Of a stretch of 55,712 bases of DNA, positions 34,967 to 41,761 are shown piece by piece (position 1 is the stretch's first letter; each line of letters begins with the position of its first letter). Below the pieces are notes generated by a model, which was not told the DNA's origin, searched no databases, and worked only from the letters and a program-made list of their open reading frames with translations. The position numbers were made by a program, and so were the translations under genes. Source of the DNA: Streptomyces sp. SolWspMP-5a-2 (GTDB taxonomy: Bacteria > Actinomycetota > Actinomycetes > Streptomycetales > Streptomycetaceae); contig NZ_FMCI01000156.1 in assembly GCF_900091845.1 (NCBI RefSeq), forward strand, positions 1 to 55,712. Direction: 5' to 3'.

Positions 34967-35690
34967 GGGAACACTCTCCGAGGAAGGCGGTGAGATGGCC
35001 GGCCAGCTCCCGGGGACGTTCCACGGGCAGCATGTGCCGCGCCCCGGGGACGACCACCGCGCGGCAGTCGGGCAGGGCCGCGGCGAGCCGCCGGGTCATC
35101 TCGGGGGTGGAGCCGGGATCGTCCCCACCCGTCACCGCGAGCGCGGGGACGGCGATGGAGCCCAGGCCGGGTCCGAGTTCCGTGTCCGCGGTGGCGAACA
35201 CCCGGTAGCAGGCGAGGAAGGACGCCAGATCGTTGGCGAGCAGGGTGGCCTCGGTGCGGGCCACCTGGCCGGGGTCCACGTCGGTGCCGTCGTACCACCG
35301 TCGCAGGGAGGCGACCGTGCTCGCCGTGAAGTCGCTCTCCGCGGTGCGCAGCCGGGCCAGGACGGAGGCGCGCTCCGCGGCCGTGCGCCGGCAGACCGAG
35401 CTGACCGAGGTCAGGGTCGCCACCCGCTCGGGCCGGTGCAGCGCCAGGTGCTGGGCGACCAGCGCCCCCAGGGAGAACCCGACCAGGTGCGCGCCGGCCG
35501 GGATCTCGTCGGCCACCCCGTCGGCCAGGTCGGCGAGCGTCACCGTGCCGCGCACCGGGCGGCGGGTGCCGTGACCGGGCAGGTCAGGGGCGATCACGGT
35601 GAAGCGGTCGGCCAGCAGGGAGGCGAGGGGCTCCCACAGGGTGTGGTCGAGTCCGACGCCGTGCAGCAGGACCACGGTCGGTTGGCTCAT
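34959..35690 (-). CDS. Alpha/beta hydrolase (enol-lactonase/RutD-like)
   Basis: The 243-residue hydrolase has an oxyanion HGVGLDHTLWEPL (10-22), nucleophile Ser73 in GFSLGA, a late GGDDPGS acid region and the GARHML histidine. It resembles 3-oxoadipate enol-lactonase and RutD. In context it probably hydrolyses an amide, ester or carbamate made after ring opening. It lies seven bases after an AA_synth gene and overlaps the dehydrogenase gene. Confidence 0.9.
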   Translation of the reverse strand: MSQPTVVLLHGVGLDHTLWEPLASLLADRFTVIAPDLPGHGTRRPVRGTVTLADLADGVADEIPAGAHLVGFSLGALVAQHLALHRPERVATLTSVSSVCRRTAAERASVLARLRTAESDFTASTVASLRRWYDGTDVDPGQVARTEATLLANDLASFLACYRVFATADTELGPGLGSIAVPALAVTGGDDPGSTPEMTRRLAAALPDCRAVVVPGARHMLPVERPRELAGHLTAFLGECSHV

Positions 35691-35697
35691 CGCGCAC

Positions 35698-36249
35698 CTA
35701 CTGTTCGGTCGTGAGGGGTGCCAGACGCTGCTGGGGGCGTCCCTGGGCGGCGGCGGCGAGCGCGACGACGATCTCGCCCGGGTGCGGGGCGTCGCTGACG
35801 CGGACCTCGAAGCTCTGGTGGTGCGAGCGGATCGTGGCGTCGGTGATGTGCTTGAGCGGGATGTCGAAGACCACTCCGGCGGGGCCGCGCTTCTCGACCG
35901 CGGGCAGCAGGGTGGTGGCGTCGGCGGCCTTGCGGAAGTGGTCGCCGAACTTGAGCGTGTGGATCAGGGCCGAGCCGTGCTCGATCTCGCCGTCCAGACC
36001 CACGATGGCGGCCTTGCCGTACGCCTCGGCGGGTTCACCGAGGGCGTCGAGGACCGCCGGGGCGAGCAGCGCCCCGAGGTCGGAGGCGTGCGCCTCGATG
36101 CCGGGGGCCAGGTCCTCCACGAAGCCCTGCCCCGCCCAGGGGTTGTCGATCACCGCCGCGACGACGGCGATCCGGGCGGGACGGGCGAGCGGGCGGCCGC
36201 CCTCGGTGTGGATCTCCTCGACGACGGTCACGATCCTGCGGACGCTCAT
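35698..36249 (-). CDS. Amino acid synthesis (AA_synth) family protein, copy 2
   Basis: The 183-residue protein belongs to the AA_synth family (formerly DUF1185), judged by GKAAIVGLDGEIEHGSALIHTLKFGDHFR (about 78-106) and the C-terminal HHQSFEVRVSDAPHPGEIVV. The biochemical role of this family is not established, despite its name. It overlaps the first copy by the ATGA at 36246-36249. The two copies share the GKAAIVG-x-GEIEH-x-ALIHT core but differ elsewhere, suggesting a heteromeric pair. Confidence 0.82.
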   Translation of the reverse strand: MSVRRIVTVVEEIHTEGGRPLARPARIAVVAAVIDNPWAGQGFVEDLAPGIEAHASDLGALLAPAVLDALGEPAEAYGKAAIVGLDGEIEHGSALIHTLKFGDHFRKAADATTLLPAVEKRGPAGVVFDIPLKHITDATIRSHHQSFEVRVSDAPHPGEIVVALAAAAQGRPQQRLAPLTTEQ

Positions 36250-36872
36250 GAGGAAACAACCTCCAGGGTTTCTGTGGTGACGGCGGGGTCGGTCCTGCGG
36301 TCTCCGATGCGGGGGTGCGGGCGCGGCCCCGTCGACGCGGCGGCGACGACGACGATCTCGTCCGCACGCGGTCCGTCGGAGACGCGGACGCTGACGGTCT
36401 GGTAGTGGCTGCGGGTCGCGGCCTGCGTCTTGTGCCACAGGGGGACGATCAGGGACTCCCCGGCCTCGGCGCGCGTGTCGGCGAAGCAGATGATCGACTC
36501 GCCCCGGAGGAACTCGCGGACGAGGTTGCCGAAGTACGGGGTGTGGATCAGCGCCCCGGCGTGCTCGATCTCGCCCGCCGTGCCCACGATGGCGGCCTTG
36601 CCGAACGACTCGATCGCGTCCACGCCGCCGAGGGAGGCGATGAGCCGGTCGGTCAGCAGCCGCGCGAGCACGGGTGCGATCCGCGCCTGCTCCGGGACCA
36701 GGTCGGTGGCGGGGCCCGAGCCCAGCCACGGATTGCGGACGACCGCGGCGACGCTGGCCCGCCACACGGGCCGCGCGGGCGCCTCACCCGCCTCGGTCAG
36801 GACGGCGTCGCGGTAGAGCACGAGCTTGCGGAGACCGATGCTCTCGTCTGTTTGCTTCAAGCCCTCTTGCAT
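36246..36872 (-). CDS. Amino acid synthesis (AA_synth) family protein, copy 1
   Basis: The 208-residue first gene of the leftward operon has the family core FGKAAIVGTAGEIEHAGALIHTPYFGNLVREFLRGESIICFADTR (about 99-143). It is longer than copy 2, with an insert after the core. I chose ATG 36872 because a promoter (TTGACG, 18 bases, TAGGGT) ends eight bases before it, indicating a leaderless message. Function is unknown; context suggests a step in ring catabolism. Confidence 0.82.
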   Translation of the reverse strand: MQEGLKQTDESIGLRKLVLYRDAVLTEAGEAPARPVWRASVAAVVRNPWLGSGPATDLVPEQARIAPVLARLLTDRLIASLGGVDAIESFGKAAIVGTAGEIEHAGALIHTPYFGNLVREFLRGESIICFADTRAEAGESLIVPLWHKTQAATRSHYQTVSVRVSDGPRADEIVVVAAASTGPRPHPRIGDRRTDPAVTTETLEVVSS

Positions 36873-36880
36873 GGCACAGG

Positions 36881-36910
36881 ACCCTAGGCACGGGTTCTCG
36901 GAGCCGTCAA
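36881..36910 (-). promoter_or_regulatory. Promoter of the leftward catabolic operon
   Basis: On the minus strand TTGACG (36910-36905) and TAGGGT (36886-36881) are 18 bases apart and eight bases from the ATG. This is a good vegetative actinobacterial promoter for a leaderless mRNA. Confidence 0.7.
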
Positions 36911-36954
36911 GAGGTCTGCGGAGATGCCCTCGGTATGCCGGTCCACACCCCCGC

Positions 36955-36965
36955 GTGACGGTCAC
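36955..36965. promoter_or_regulatory. Palindrome GTGACGGTCAC, candidate GntR operator
   Basis: A perfect 11-base palindrome lies between the two divergent catabolic promoters, roughly 45 bases upstream of the leftward -35. The GntR regulator encoded at 38223-38981 is the natural candidate, but the site is short. Confidence 0.35.
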
Positions 36966-37032
36966 ACACTGCTGTGAACTGGTTATTTTGCGAGTCGGAA
37001 GGCGTGGGGCCGGGCCTCTCCCTGTCGGGGTC

Positions 37033-37062
37033 TTGACGCTCCTCCAGTGCCGTGCCTTACTG
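37033..37062 (+). promoter_or_regulatory. Promoter of the rightward SnoaL/reductase/GntR operon
   Basis: TTGACG (37033-37038) and TTACTG (37057-37062) are 18 bases apart, and ATG 37071 follows eight bases later. The geometry matches the opposing promoter exactly. The -10 is weaker than TAGGGT. Confidence 0.55.
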
Positions 37063-37070
37063 CTTCTTGT

Positions 37071-37673
37071 ATGTCAGAGCAGGCCGGGTTCACCTTCGAC
37101 CCCGGGAAGCCGGTGCCCGTTCACCTGGAGACGGGTGAGGACGCGGCCACCGGCGACGCACGGGTCGAGGACGCGACGGACGGCGGGGCGCGCAGCCCCG
37201 CTCCCGTTCCCCGCCCCCGGCCCTTCGATGGAGAAGGGGAAGAGATGCCGAACACCGCCGACGCCCGCAGGGAACGCATCGAGACAGCGTGGGTCCGGGC
37301 CTGGGGGAAGGGCGACGTGGACGCGCTCGACGGGCTGCTCAGCCCGGCGTACCTGCGCCACGGCACGGACCCGCACCCGCAGGGCCCGGACGTCCTCAAG
37401 GCGGCGATCGTCTCCACGCGCGCGGCGTTCCCCGACCTGACCACCGTCATCGACGACATCGTGATCGAGGGTGACCGGGCCGCGATCCGCTGGCACAGCA
37501 GCGGGACCCACGAGAACGCCTTCCTCGGTGTTCCGCCGACCAAGCGGCGGGTCGACATCGGCGGCGCCACGTTCGCCCGCTTCGACGGGGACCTGATCGC
37601 CGAGGAGCACGTCACGTGGGACCCCCGGGCGCTGCTCGTGGCGCTGGGCATCATCAGCCTGGGCCAGGACTGA
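37071..37673 (+). CDS. SnoaL-like ester cyclase/NTF2 family protein
   Basis: The SnoaL-like fold covers the last 140 residues: ERIETAWVRAWGKGDVDALDGLLSPAYLRHG, then AAFPDLTTVIDDIVIEGDRAAIRWHSSGTHE. Such proteins are cyclases, isomerases or hydrolases, and here one probably acts on a pathway intermediate. Two starts are possible. ATG 37071 fits the leaderless promoter and adds 58 residues whose codons have far more GC at position 3 than at position 2, as coding DNA does. ATG 37245 has an AAGGGGAAG site and gives the usual family length of 142 residues. I give the longer form. Confidence 0.75.
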   Translation: MSEQAGFTFDPGKPVPVHLETGEDAATGDARVEDATDGGARSPAPVPRPRPFDGEGEEMPNTADARRERIETAWVRAWGKGDVDALDGLLSPAYLRHGTDPHPQGPDVLKAAIVSTRAAFPDLTTVIDDIVIEGDRAAIRWHSSGTHENAFLGVPPTKRRVDIGGATFARFDGDLIAEEHVTWDPRALLVALGIISLGQD

Positions 37674-37722
37674 CGGCGGGACCGGGACAGGACCGACGAC
37701 CGAGATGACTAGGAGCACCCCC

Positions 37723-38226
37723 ATGACCGCGCTTGCCTCCACCCCCGACCTCGACGTGATGAAGCGGGTGAACCGGCAGTTCGTCACCGGCGTGACGGTC
37801 GTGACCGCGATGGACGGAGACACCCCCCGCGGTCTCGCCGTCAACGCGTTCTCGAGCATCTCGCTCGACCCGCCCACGGTGATGGTGTGCGTCCAGCACA
37901 CCTCGTCCACCCACGACTGCCTCTTCCGCGCGGACCACCTCGCGATCAACATCCTGTCCACCGGGCAGCTCGACGTCGTCGGCACGTTCGCGGCCAAGTC
38001 CGCCGGCAAGTTCGCGGACCTGGACTGGGAGAGCGGCCCGTTCGGCAGCCCGCTGATCGCCCGCAGCAGCGCGCAGATGGAAGTGCGGATCCGCGAGCGG
38101 CTGCGGGCCAGCACCCACACCGTCTTCGTCTGCCGCGTGGTGCACGCCGCGGTCACCGAACTGCCGCCCATGGTCTACAGCGCGGGCAGCTTCTTCGACG
38201 GTGGGGCGCTCACGTCTCTGGGATGA
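37723..38226 (+). CDS. Flavin reductase (two-component monooxygenase partner)
   Basis: The 167-residue protein has the flavin reductase-like FMN-binding split barrel: VNRQFVTGVTVVTAMDGDTPRGLAVNAFSSISLDPPTVMVCV (about 15-56) and FAINILS-like and AGSFFDGG segments. It supplies FMNH2, most likely to the luciferase-like monooxygenase at 32123-33166. ATG 37723 has AGGAG at eight bases; ATG 37705 is less likely. Its stop overlaps the GntR start (ATGA). Confidence 0.92.
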   Translation: MTALASTPDLDVMKRVNRQFVTGVTVVTAMDGDTPRGLAVNAFSSISLDPPTVMVCVQHTSSTHDCLFRADHLAINILSTGQLDVVGTFAAKSAGKFADLDWESGPFGSPLIARSSAQMEVRIRERLRASTHTVFVCRVVHAAVTELPPMVYSAGSFFDGGALTSLG

Positions 38227-38981
38227 TCCGGTGGGCGGCGGTACCAGAGATGGGGAAACAGGCGATGAATCGCGACGCGGGCGAAGTGAAGAACGGGTCG
38301 ATGCAGGCCAGGGTGATCGCGGAGATGCGCAGACGCATCATCGACGGCGACGTCGCACCCGGGGCCTCGCTCTCGGAGACGGTCCTCGCGGACGAGTTCG
38401 GCGTGAGCAGGACACCGGTGCGGGAAGCCCTCAAGCAGCTCCAGACCGAGGGACTCGTCGAGATCCGGCCCCGGGTCGGGACGTTCGTCACCACGCCCTC
38501 GCGCCGGGAGATCACCGAACTCTTCGAGATGAAGGAACTCATCGAGGGCGCCGCCGCCCGCCTGCTCGCCCAGCGCGGCCGCGTCCCGGAGATCGATTCC
38601 CTGGAACGGAACCTCCGGGAGGCCGACGCCGCGGTGGAGCAGGACGACCGGGAACGGTACGCGGCGCTCGTCCAGGAGTTCCACGACCTGCTCATAGCCG
38701 GGTCCGACAACAGCAAGCTGCAGGCCCACTACCGGATCCTGATGAACCAGCTCGCGTACTCCCGGCTCGTGAACACCTCGCTGAGCCAGCCCGGCCGCGC
38801 CAGCCAGTCCGACCGGGAGCACCACCTGGTGCTGGAACTGATCCTGGAGAAGGACGGCGACAGCGCCGAGCGCGTCATGCGCGAACACGTCAGGGCCAGT
38901 CGCAGGGCCCTGCTTGCGGGCCTGCCCGTCGACGGGCGGCGCGCGTCCGCGAAGCCGAAGCCCGGCCTGGCGGGCTCCTGA
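38223..38981 (+). CDS. GntR family regulator with FCD domain
   Basis: The 252-residue regulator has a GntR winged helix (MQARVIAEMRRRIIDGDVAPGASLSETVLADEFGVSRTPVREALKQLQTEGLVEIRPRVGTFV) near 27-90 and a helical FCD ligand domain behind it. FadR-type GntR proteins are usually repressors relieved by a pathway substrate. The ATGA overlap with the flavin reductase supports ATG 38223. Later ATGs at 38250 and 38265 are possible. It probably controls both divergent promoters. Confidence 0.92.
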   Translation: MIRWAAVPEMGKQAMNRDAGEVKNGSMQARVIAEMRRRIIDGDVAPGASLSETVLADEFGVSRTPVREALKQLQTEGLVEIRPRVGTFVTTPSRREITELFEMKELIEGAAARLLAQRGRVPEIDSLERNLREADAAVEQDDRERYAALVQEFHDLLIAGSDNSKLQAHYRILMNQLAYSRLVNTSLSQPGRASQSDREHHLVLELILEKDGDSAERVMREHVRASRRALLAGLPVDGRRASAKPKPGLAGS

Positions 38982-39013
38982 CCCCGGGCGTCCGCGTGCG
39001 CCCGGAGAGCCGA

Positions 39014-39055
39014 ACGGCGTGATCCGGACCGGGGTTCCGGTCCGGATCACGCCGT
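39014..39055. terminator. Very strong hairpin terminator
   Basis: A perfect 19-base-pair stem (39014-39032 with 39037-39055) closed by a GGTT loop lies between the convergent GntR and amidase genes. Confidence 0.85.
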
Positions 39056-39077
39056 CGCGTGCGGTGCTACGGGCCGA

Positions 39078-40268
39078 TCAGGTGCGGTAGGCGTAGTACG
39101 CCGCGTTCGGGTACGACGCGACGAGGCTCGCCACCGACCGGTTGTACGTGTTGGTCGAGTGGTACGTGACGAACGGCACGCCCTGCGCGTTGCGCGAGGT
39201 GACGATCATCGTGTGGTCCTTCGACCCGTCCTTGTCGAAGTCCATCTGGAGAACGTCCCCGATGTCCATCTGGTAGACGTTCGCCAGGCTGGTGACCCGC
39301 TTCGACGACAGCGCGAACCACGAGAACTCGTTCACGCCGACGAACGAGTCCGACTGGATCTCGTTGTTGCCGAACCACTTCTTGAAGTCGTAGGTGTAGC
39401 CGGGAACGTGCTTCCAGCCACCCGCCTTCAGGGACTGGCTGACGAAGTTGGTGCAGTCGCCGCCGGCCCCGGCCCCGTTGAAGTCGGGGTAGTCGGTGTT
39501 GTACTTGCTCCAGTACTTCGTCGCGTAGGCGACCATGGCCTTGTAGTCGTAACCACTGGCCGTCATGTTCTTCGCGTTGGCGGGCGCGGGCCGCGTGGTG
39601 GCCGCGCGGGGCGCCGACGGCGGGTTGTCGTCGTCGGCCGCGACGGCCGGCGCGGCGACGGCCGGCTTCTCGACCTGGTTGACCGCGAGGTAGCCGTCGT
39701 CGGTGCTGCGCACACCGCTCAGCCGCCAGACACCCTTCGAGTCGGCCTTGAAGGTCAGCTCGTGGTGGGCCTGGAAGCCGGTGGTCTTCGGCTCGCCCGC
39801 CTTGGCCCGCTCGTACGTCAGCGCCGTGGTCTCGGTGACCGCGACCTTGGCGCTGCGGCCCTTCACCCGGGTGGCGTCCAGCTTGACGCTGGTCTGCGCC
39901 GCGCTGTACTCCTCACCGAGCTTCGCCAGCCGGGACTTGCGCGTACGGAGCGCGTCGAGCGTCGACGACTCCTCACGCGACTGGGTCCCCGACAGACGCA
40001 CCTTGCCGGTGAAGCCGTGCGTGCGCTGCTGGTGCCGCTTCCCGCCGGTCGCGGTGTCGTCCACCAGGGCCTGCGTACGGTCCGCGAAGACCGCGTCGGC
40101 CAGCCGCTGGAAGGTGGCCTTGGTGGCCGCGTCCACGGTCGGGTCGTCGGTGACGGCCGCGCCCGCGCTCCAGTTGGGTACGAGTACGGCACCGGCGACC
40201 ACGGAGGCCGCGGCCACCGTGACTATGCCGGCACGGCTACGCGTACGGCTCAATCTTCTCGATTTCAA
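39078..40268 (-). CDS. Secreted protein with putative amidase domain (Amidase_6)
   Basis: The 396-residue exported protein has a signal peptide (basic MKSRRLSRTRSR, hydrophobic 14-31, cleavage near SAGA at 34-37). A C-terminal cysteine-histidine domain starts near 240, with Cys272 in GGDCTNFVSQSL and His in SKDHTMIV. This matches the putative amidase domain found in wall-associated actinobacterial and Bacillus proteins. The start codon is TTG at 40268, supported by GAGGGGA seven bases upstream. It is followed upstream by two more envelope genes on the same strand. Confidence 0.88.
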   Translation of the reverse strand: MKSRRLSRTRSRAGIVTVAAASVVAGAVLVPNWSAGAAVTDDPTVDAATKATFQRLADAVFADRTQALVDDTATGGKRHQQRTHGFTGKVRLSGTQSREESSTLDALRTRKSRLAKLGEEYSAAQTSVKLDATRVKGRSAKVAVTETTALTYERAKAGEPKTTGFQAHHELTFKADSKGVWRLSGVRSTDDGYLAVNQVEKPAVAAPAVAADDDNPPSAPRAATTRPAPANAKNMTASGYDYKAMVAYATKYWSKYNTDYPDFNGAGAGGDCTNFVSQSLKAGGWKHVPGYTYDFKKWFGNNEIQSDSFVGVNEFSWFALSSKRVTSLANVYQMDIGDVLQMDFDKDGSKDHTMIVTSRNAQGVPFVTYHSTNTYNRSVASLVASYPNAAYYAYRT

Positions 40269-40378
40269 CGATGTTCCCCTCTACGCCGGTACACCGACCG
40301 CGCGCGTCCGCATCCTCGCACGAGTGGTGCAGGGACTGTGAAGGGAGGTCCGCAAACGGAATCAGACTGTTTCCGGGC

Positions 40379-41668
40379 TCACTTGACGACCGTCGACCAG
40401 TCCGGGGACTGCGCCGGGTCGAGACCGCGCATCCGCTCCAGGGTCTCCGGCTTCTGCACGTCGAGCCAGTCGGCCAACTCCTTGAAGGACACGCACTTCA
40501 CGCCCTTCTTCGTGCAGGTCTGCTTGATCACCTGGTCGATGGCCTTCATGTAGATGCCGCCGTTCCAGTCCTCGAAGTGGTTGCCGACGAACAGCGGTGC
40601 CCTGCTGCCGTAGTAGACCCGGTTGAACCCCGCCATGTACGAGTCGACGGCCTGCTGCTCCCACTCGGGGTACTTGGACGGGTCGCCCGAGACCTCGCCG
40701 TCGGACTGGTTGTACAGGAAGTTGAAGTCCATGGAGAGGCCCTGGTACTTGCCGCCGGGGTACGGCAGCATCTGCAGCGGGAAGTCCCAGAAGCCCTCCT
40801 TCTTGGCGGGCCATATCTGGAAGTCGCCGGGCGAGCTGGCGTCGTAGCGCCAGCCGTAACTCTTCATCGCCTTCAGCAGGTTGGGCTGCCCCTCCAGGCA
40901 GGGAGCGCGGCCGCCGACGACCTCCTTGCGGAAGTCGAAGGGCAGCGCGGGCAGGTCCTTGTAGCCGGTGTTGGTCTTCCAGTTCTCCACGAAGTCGTAG
41001 AACTGGTCGATCTCGCTCTTCCACTCCGCCACGCTCCAGTCGCCGCCGCCCTTGGCGCCGCAGAAGTGGCCGTTGAAGTGGGTGCCGATCTCGTTGCCGT
41101 CCTCGTAGGCCCCGGCGAGCTGCGTCAGCGTGGTGCGTATGTGCTCGTCGGTGGGGTAGCTGATCGCGGCGGAGCCGACCGAGTGCTGGGGCGGGTGGTA
41201 GAGGTCCTTCTTGCTCTTCGGCAGCAGGTAGATGCCGGTGAGGAAGAACGTCATGTGGGCGTCGTACTCCTTGGCCAGCTCCCGGTAGTGCGAGAAGAGT
41301 TCGTCGTCGCCCTGGAGCGCCCCGTCCCAGGAGAAGACGACGAACTGCGGTGGTTTCTCGCCCGGCTTGAGCGGCTCCGCCTTCAACTCGTTCTTCTGCG
41401 GCCCGGTGTAGGAGGTCGAGCCGTCCCCGAGGACCTTGACCTTGCCGTCCCAGGCGGGTTCCTGGTTCGACTTCGTCGTGCCGCCGGCGGCCGATCCGTT
41501 CTTGCCGCCGGACGCGGCTCGCGCGTCGCCGTCCGAATGGTCGAGGACCAGGTAGCCCGCCACGACCGAGCAGACCACCAGCAGGACGGCGGCGACGATC
41601 AGATACCGGGGCGGGGGAGTACGGCGGGGCGCCGGTGCCTTGCGGCGGCGGCCGGAGGTCGACTTCAT
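40379..41668 (-). CDS. Membrane-anchored polysaccharide-deacetylase-like protein
   Basis: The 429-residue protein has a basic N-terminus, one membrane helix (about 22-42), a Gly/Ser/Lys linker and an extracytoplasmic NodB-like domain. Asp114 in FSWDGA and the His196-x3-His200 pair in THFNGHF occupy the positions of the metal-binding DxH triad, though the motif is divergent. It may deacetylate a wall polymer or be a catalytically altered relative. It lies between a wall amidase and a PBP gene. Confidence 0.75.
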   Translation of the reverse strand: MKSTSGRRRKAPAPRRTPPPRYLIVAAVLLVVCSVVAGYLVLDHSDGDARAASGGKNGSAAGGTTKSNQEPAWDGKVKVLGDGSTSYTGPQKNELKAEPLKPGEKPPQFVVFSWDGALQGDDELFSHYRELAKEYDAHMTFFLTGIYLLPKSKKDLYHPPQHSVGSAAISYPTDEHIRTTLTQLAGAYEDGNEIGTHFNGHFCGAKGGGDWSVAEWKSEIDQFYDFVENWKTNTGYKDLPALPFDFRKEVVGGRAPCLEGQPNLLKAMKSYGWRYDASSPGDFQIWPAKKEGFWDFPLQMLPYPGGKYQGLSMDFNFLYNQSDGEVSGDPSKYPEWEQQAVDSYMAGFNRVYYGSRAPLFVGNHFEDWNGGIYMKAIDQVIKQTCTKKGVKCVSFKELADWLDVQKPETLERMRGLDPAQSPDWSTVVK

Positions 41669-41761
41669 ACAGGGCTCAAATCTGCGAGGGGGGTCCCGAT
41701 GGTGCGGGTGCGGTCGCGAACGGGCTGGTGGTGCCGGTCCTGTCGCCAGGGCTCCCGGTGG

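Noticed and set aside
31895..34993. A 1032-codon open frame on the plus strand
   Set aside because: It is antisense to the monooxygenase, tautomerase and dehydrogenase genes. Its composition is that of a GC-rich shadow frame, and the minus-strand genes have full catalytic motifs.
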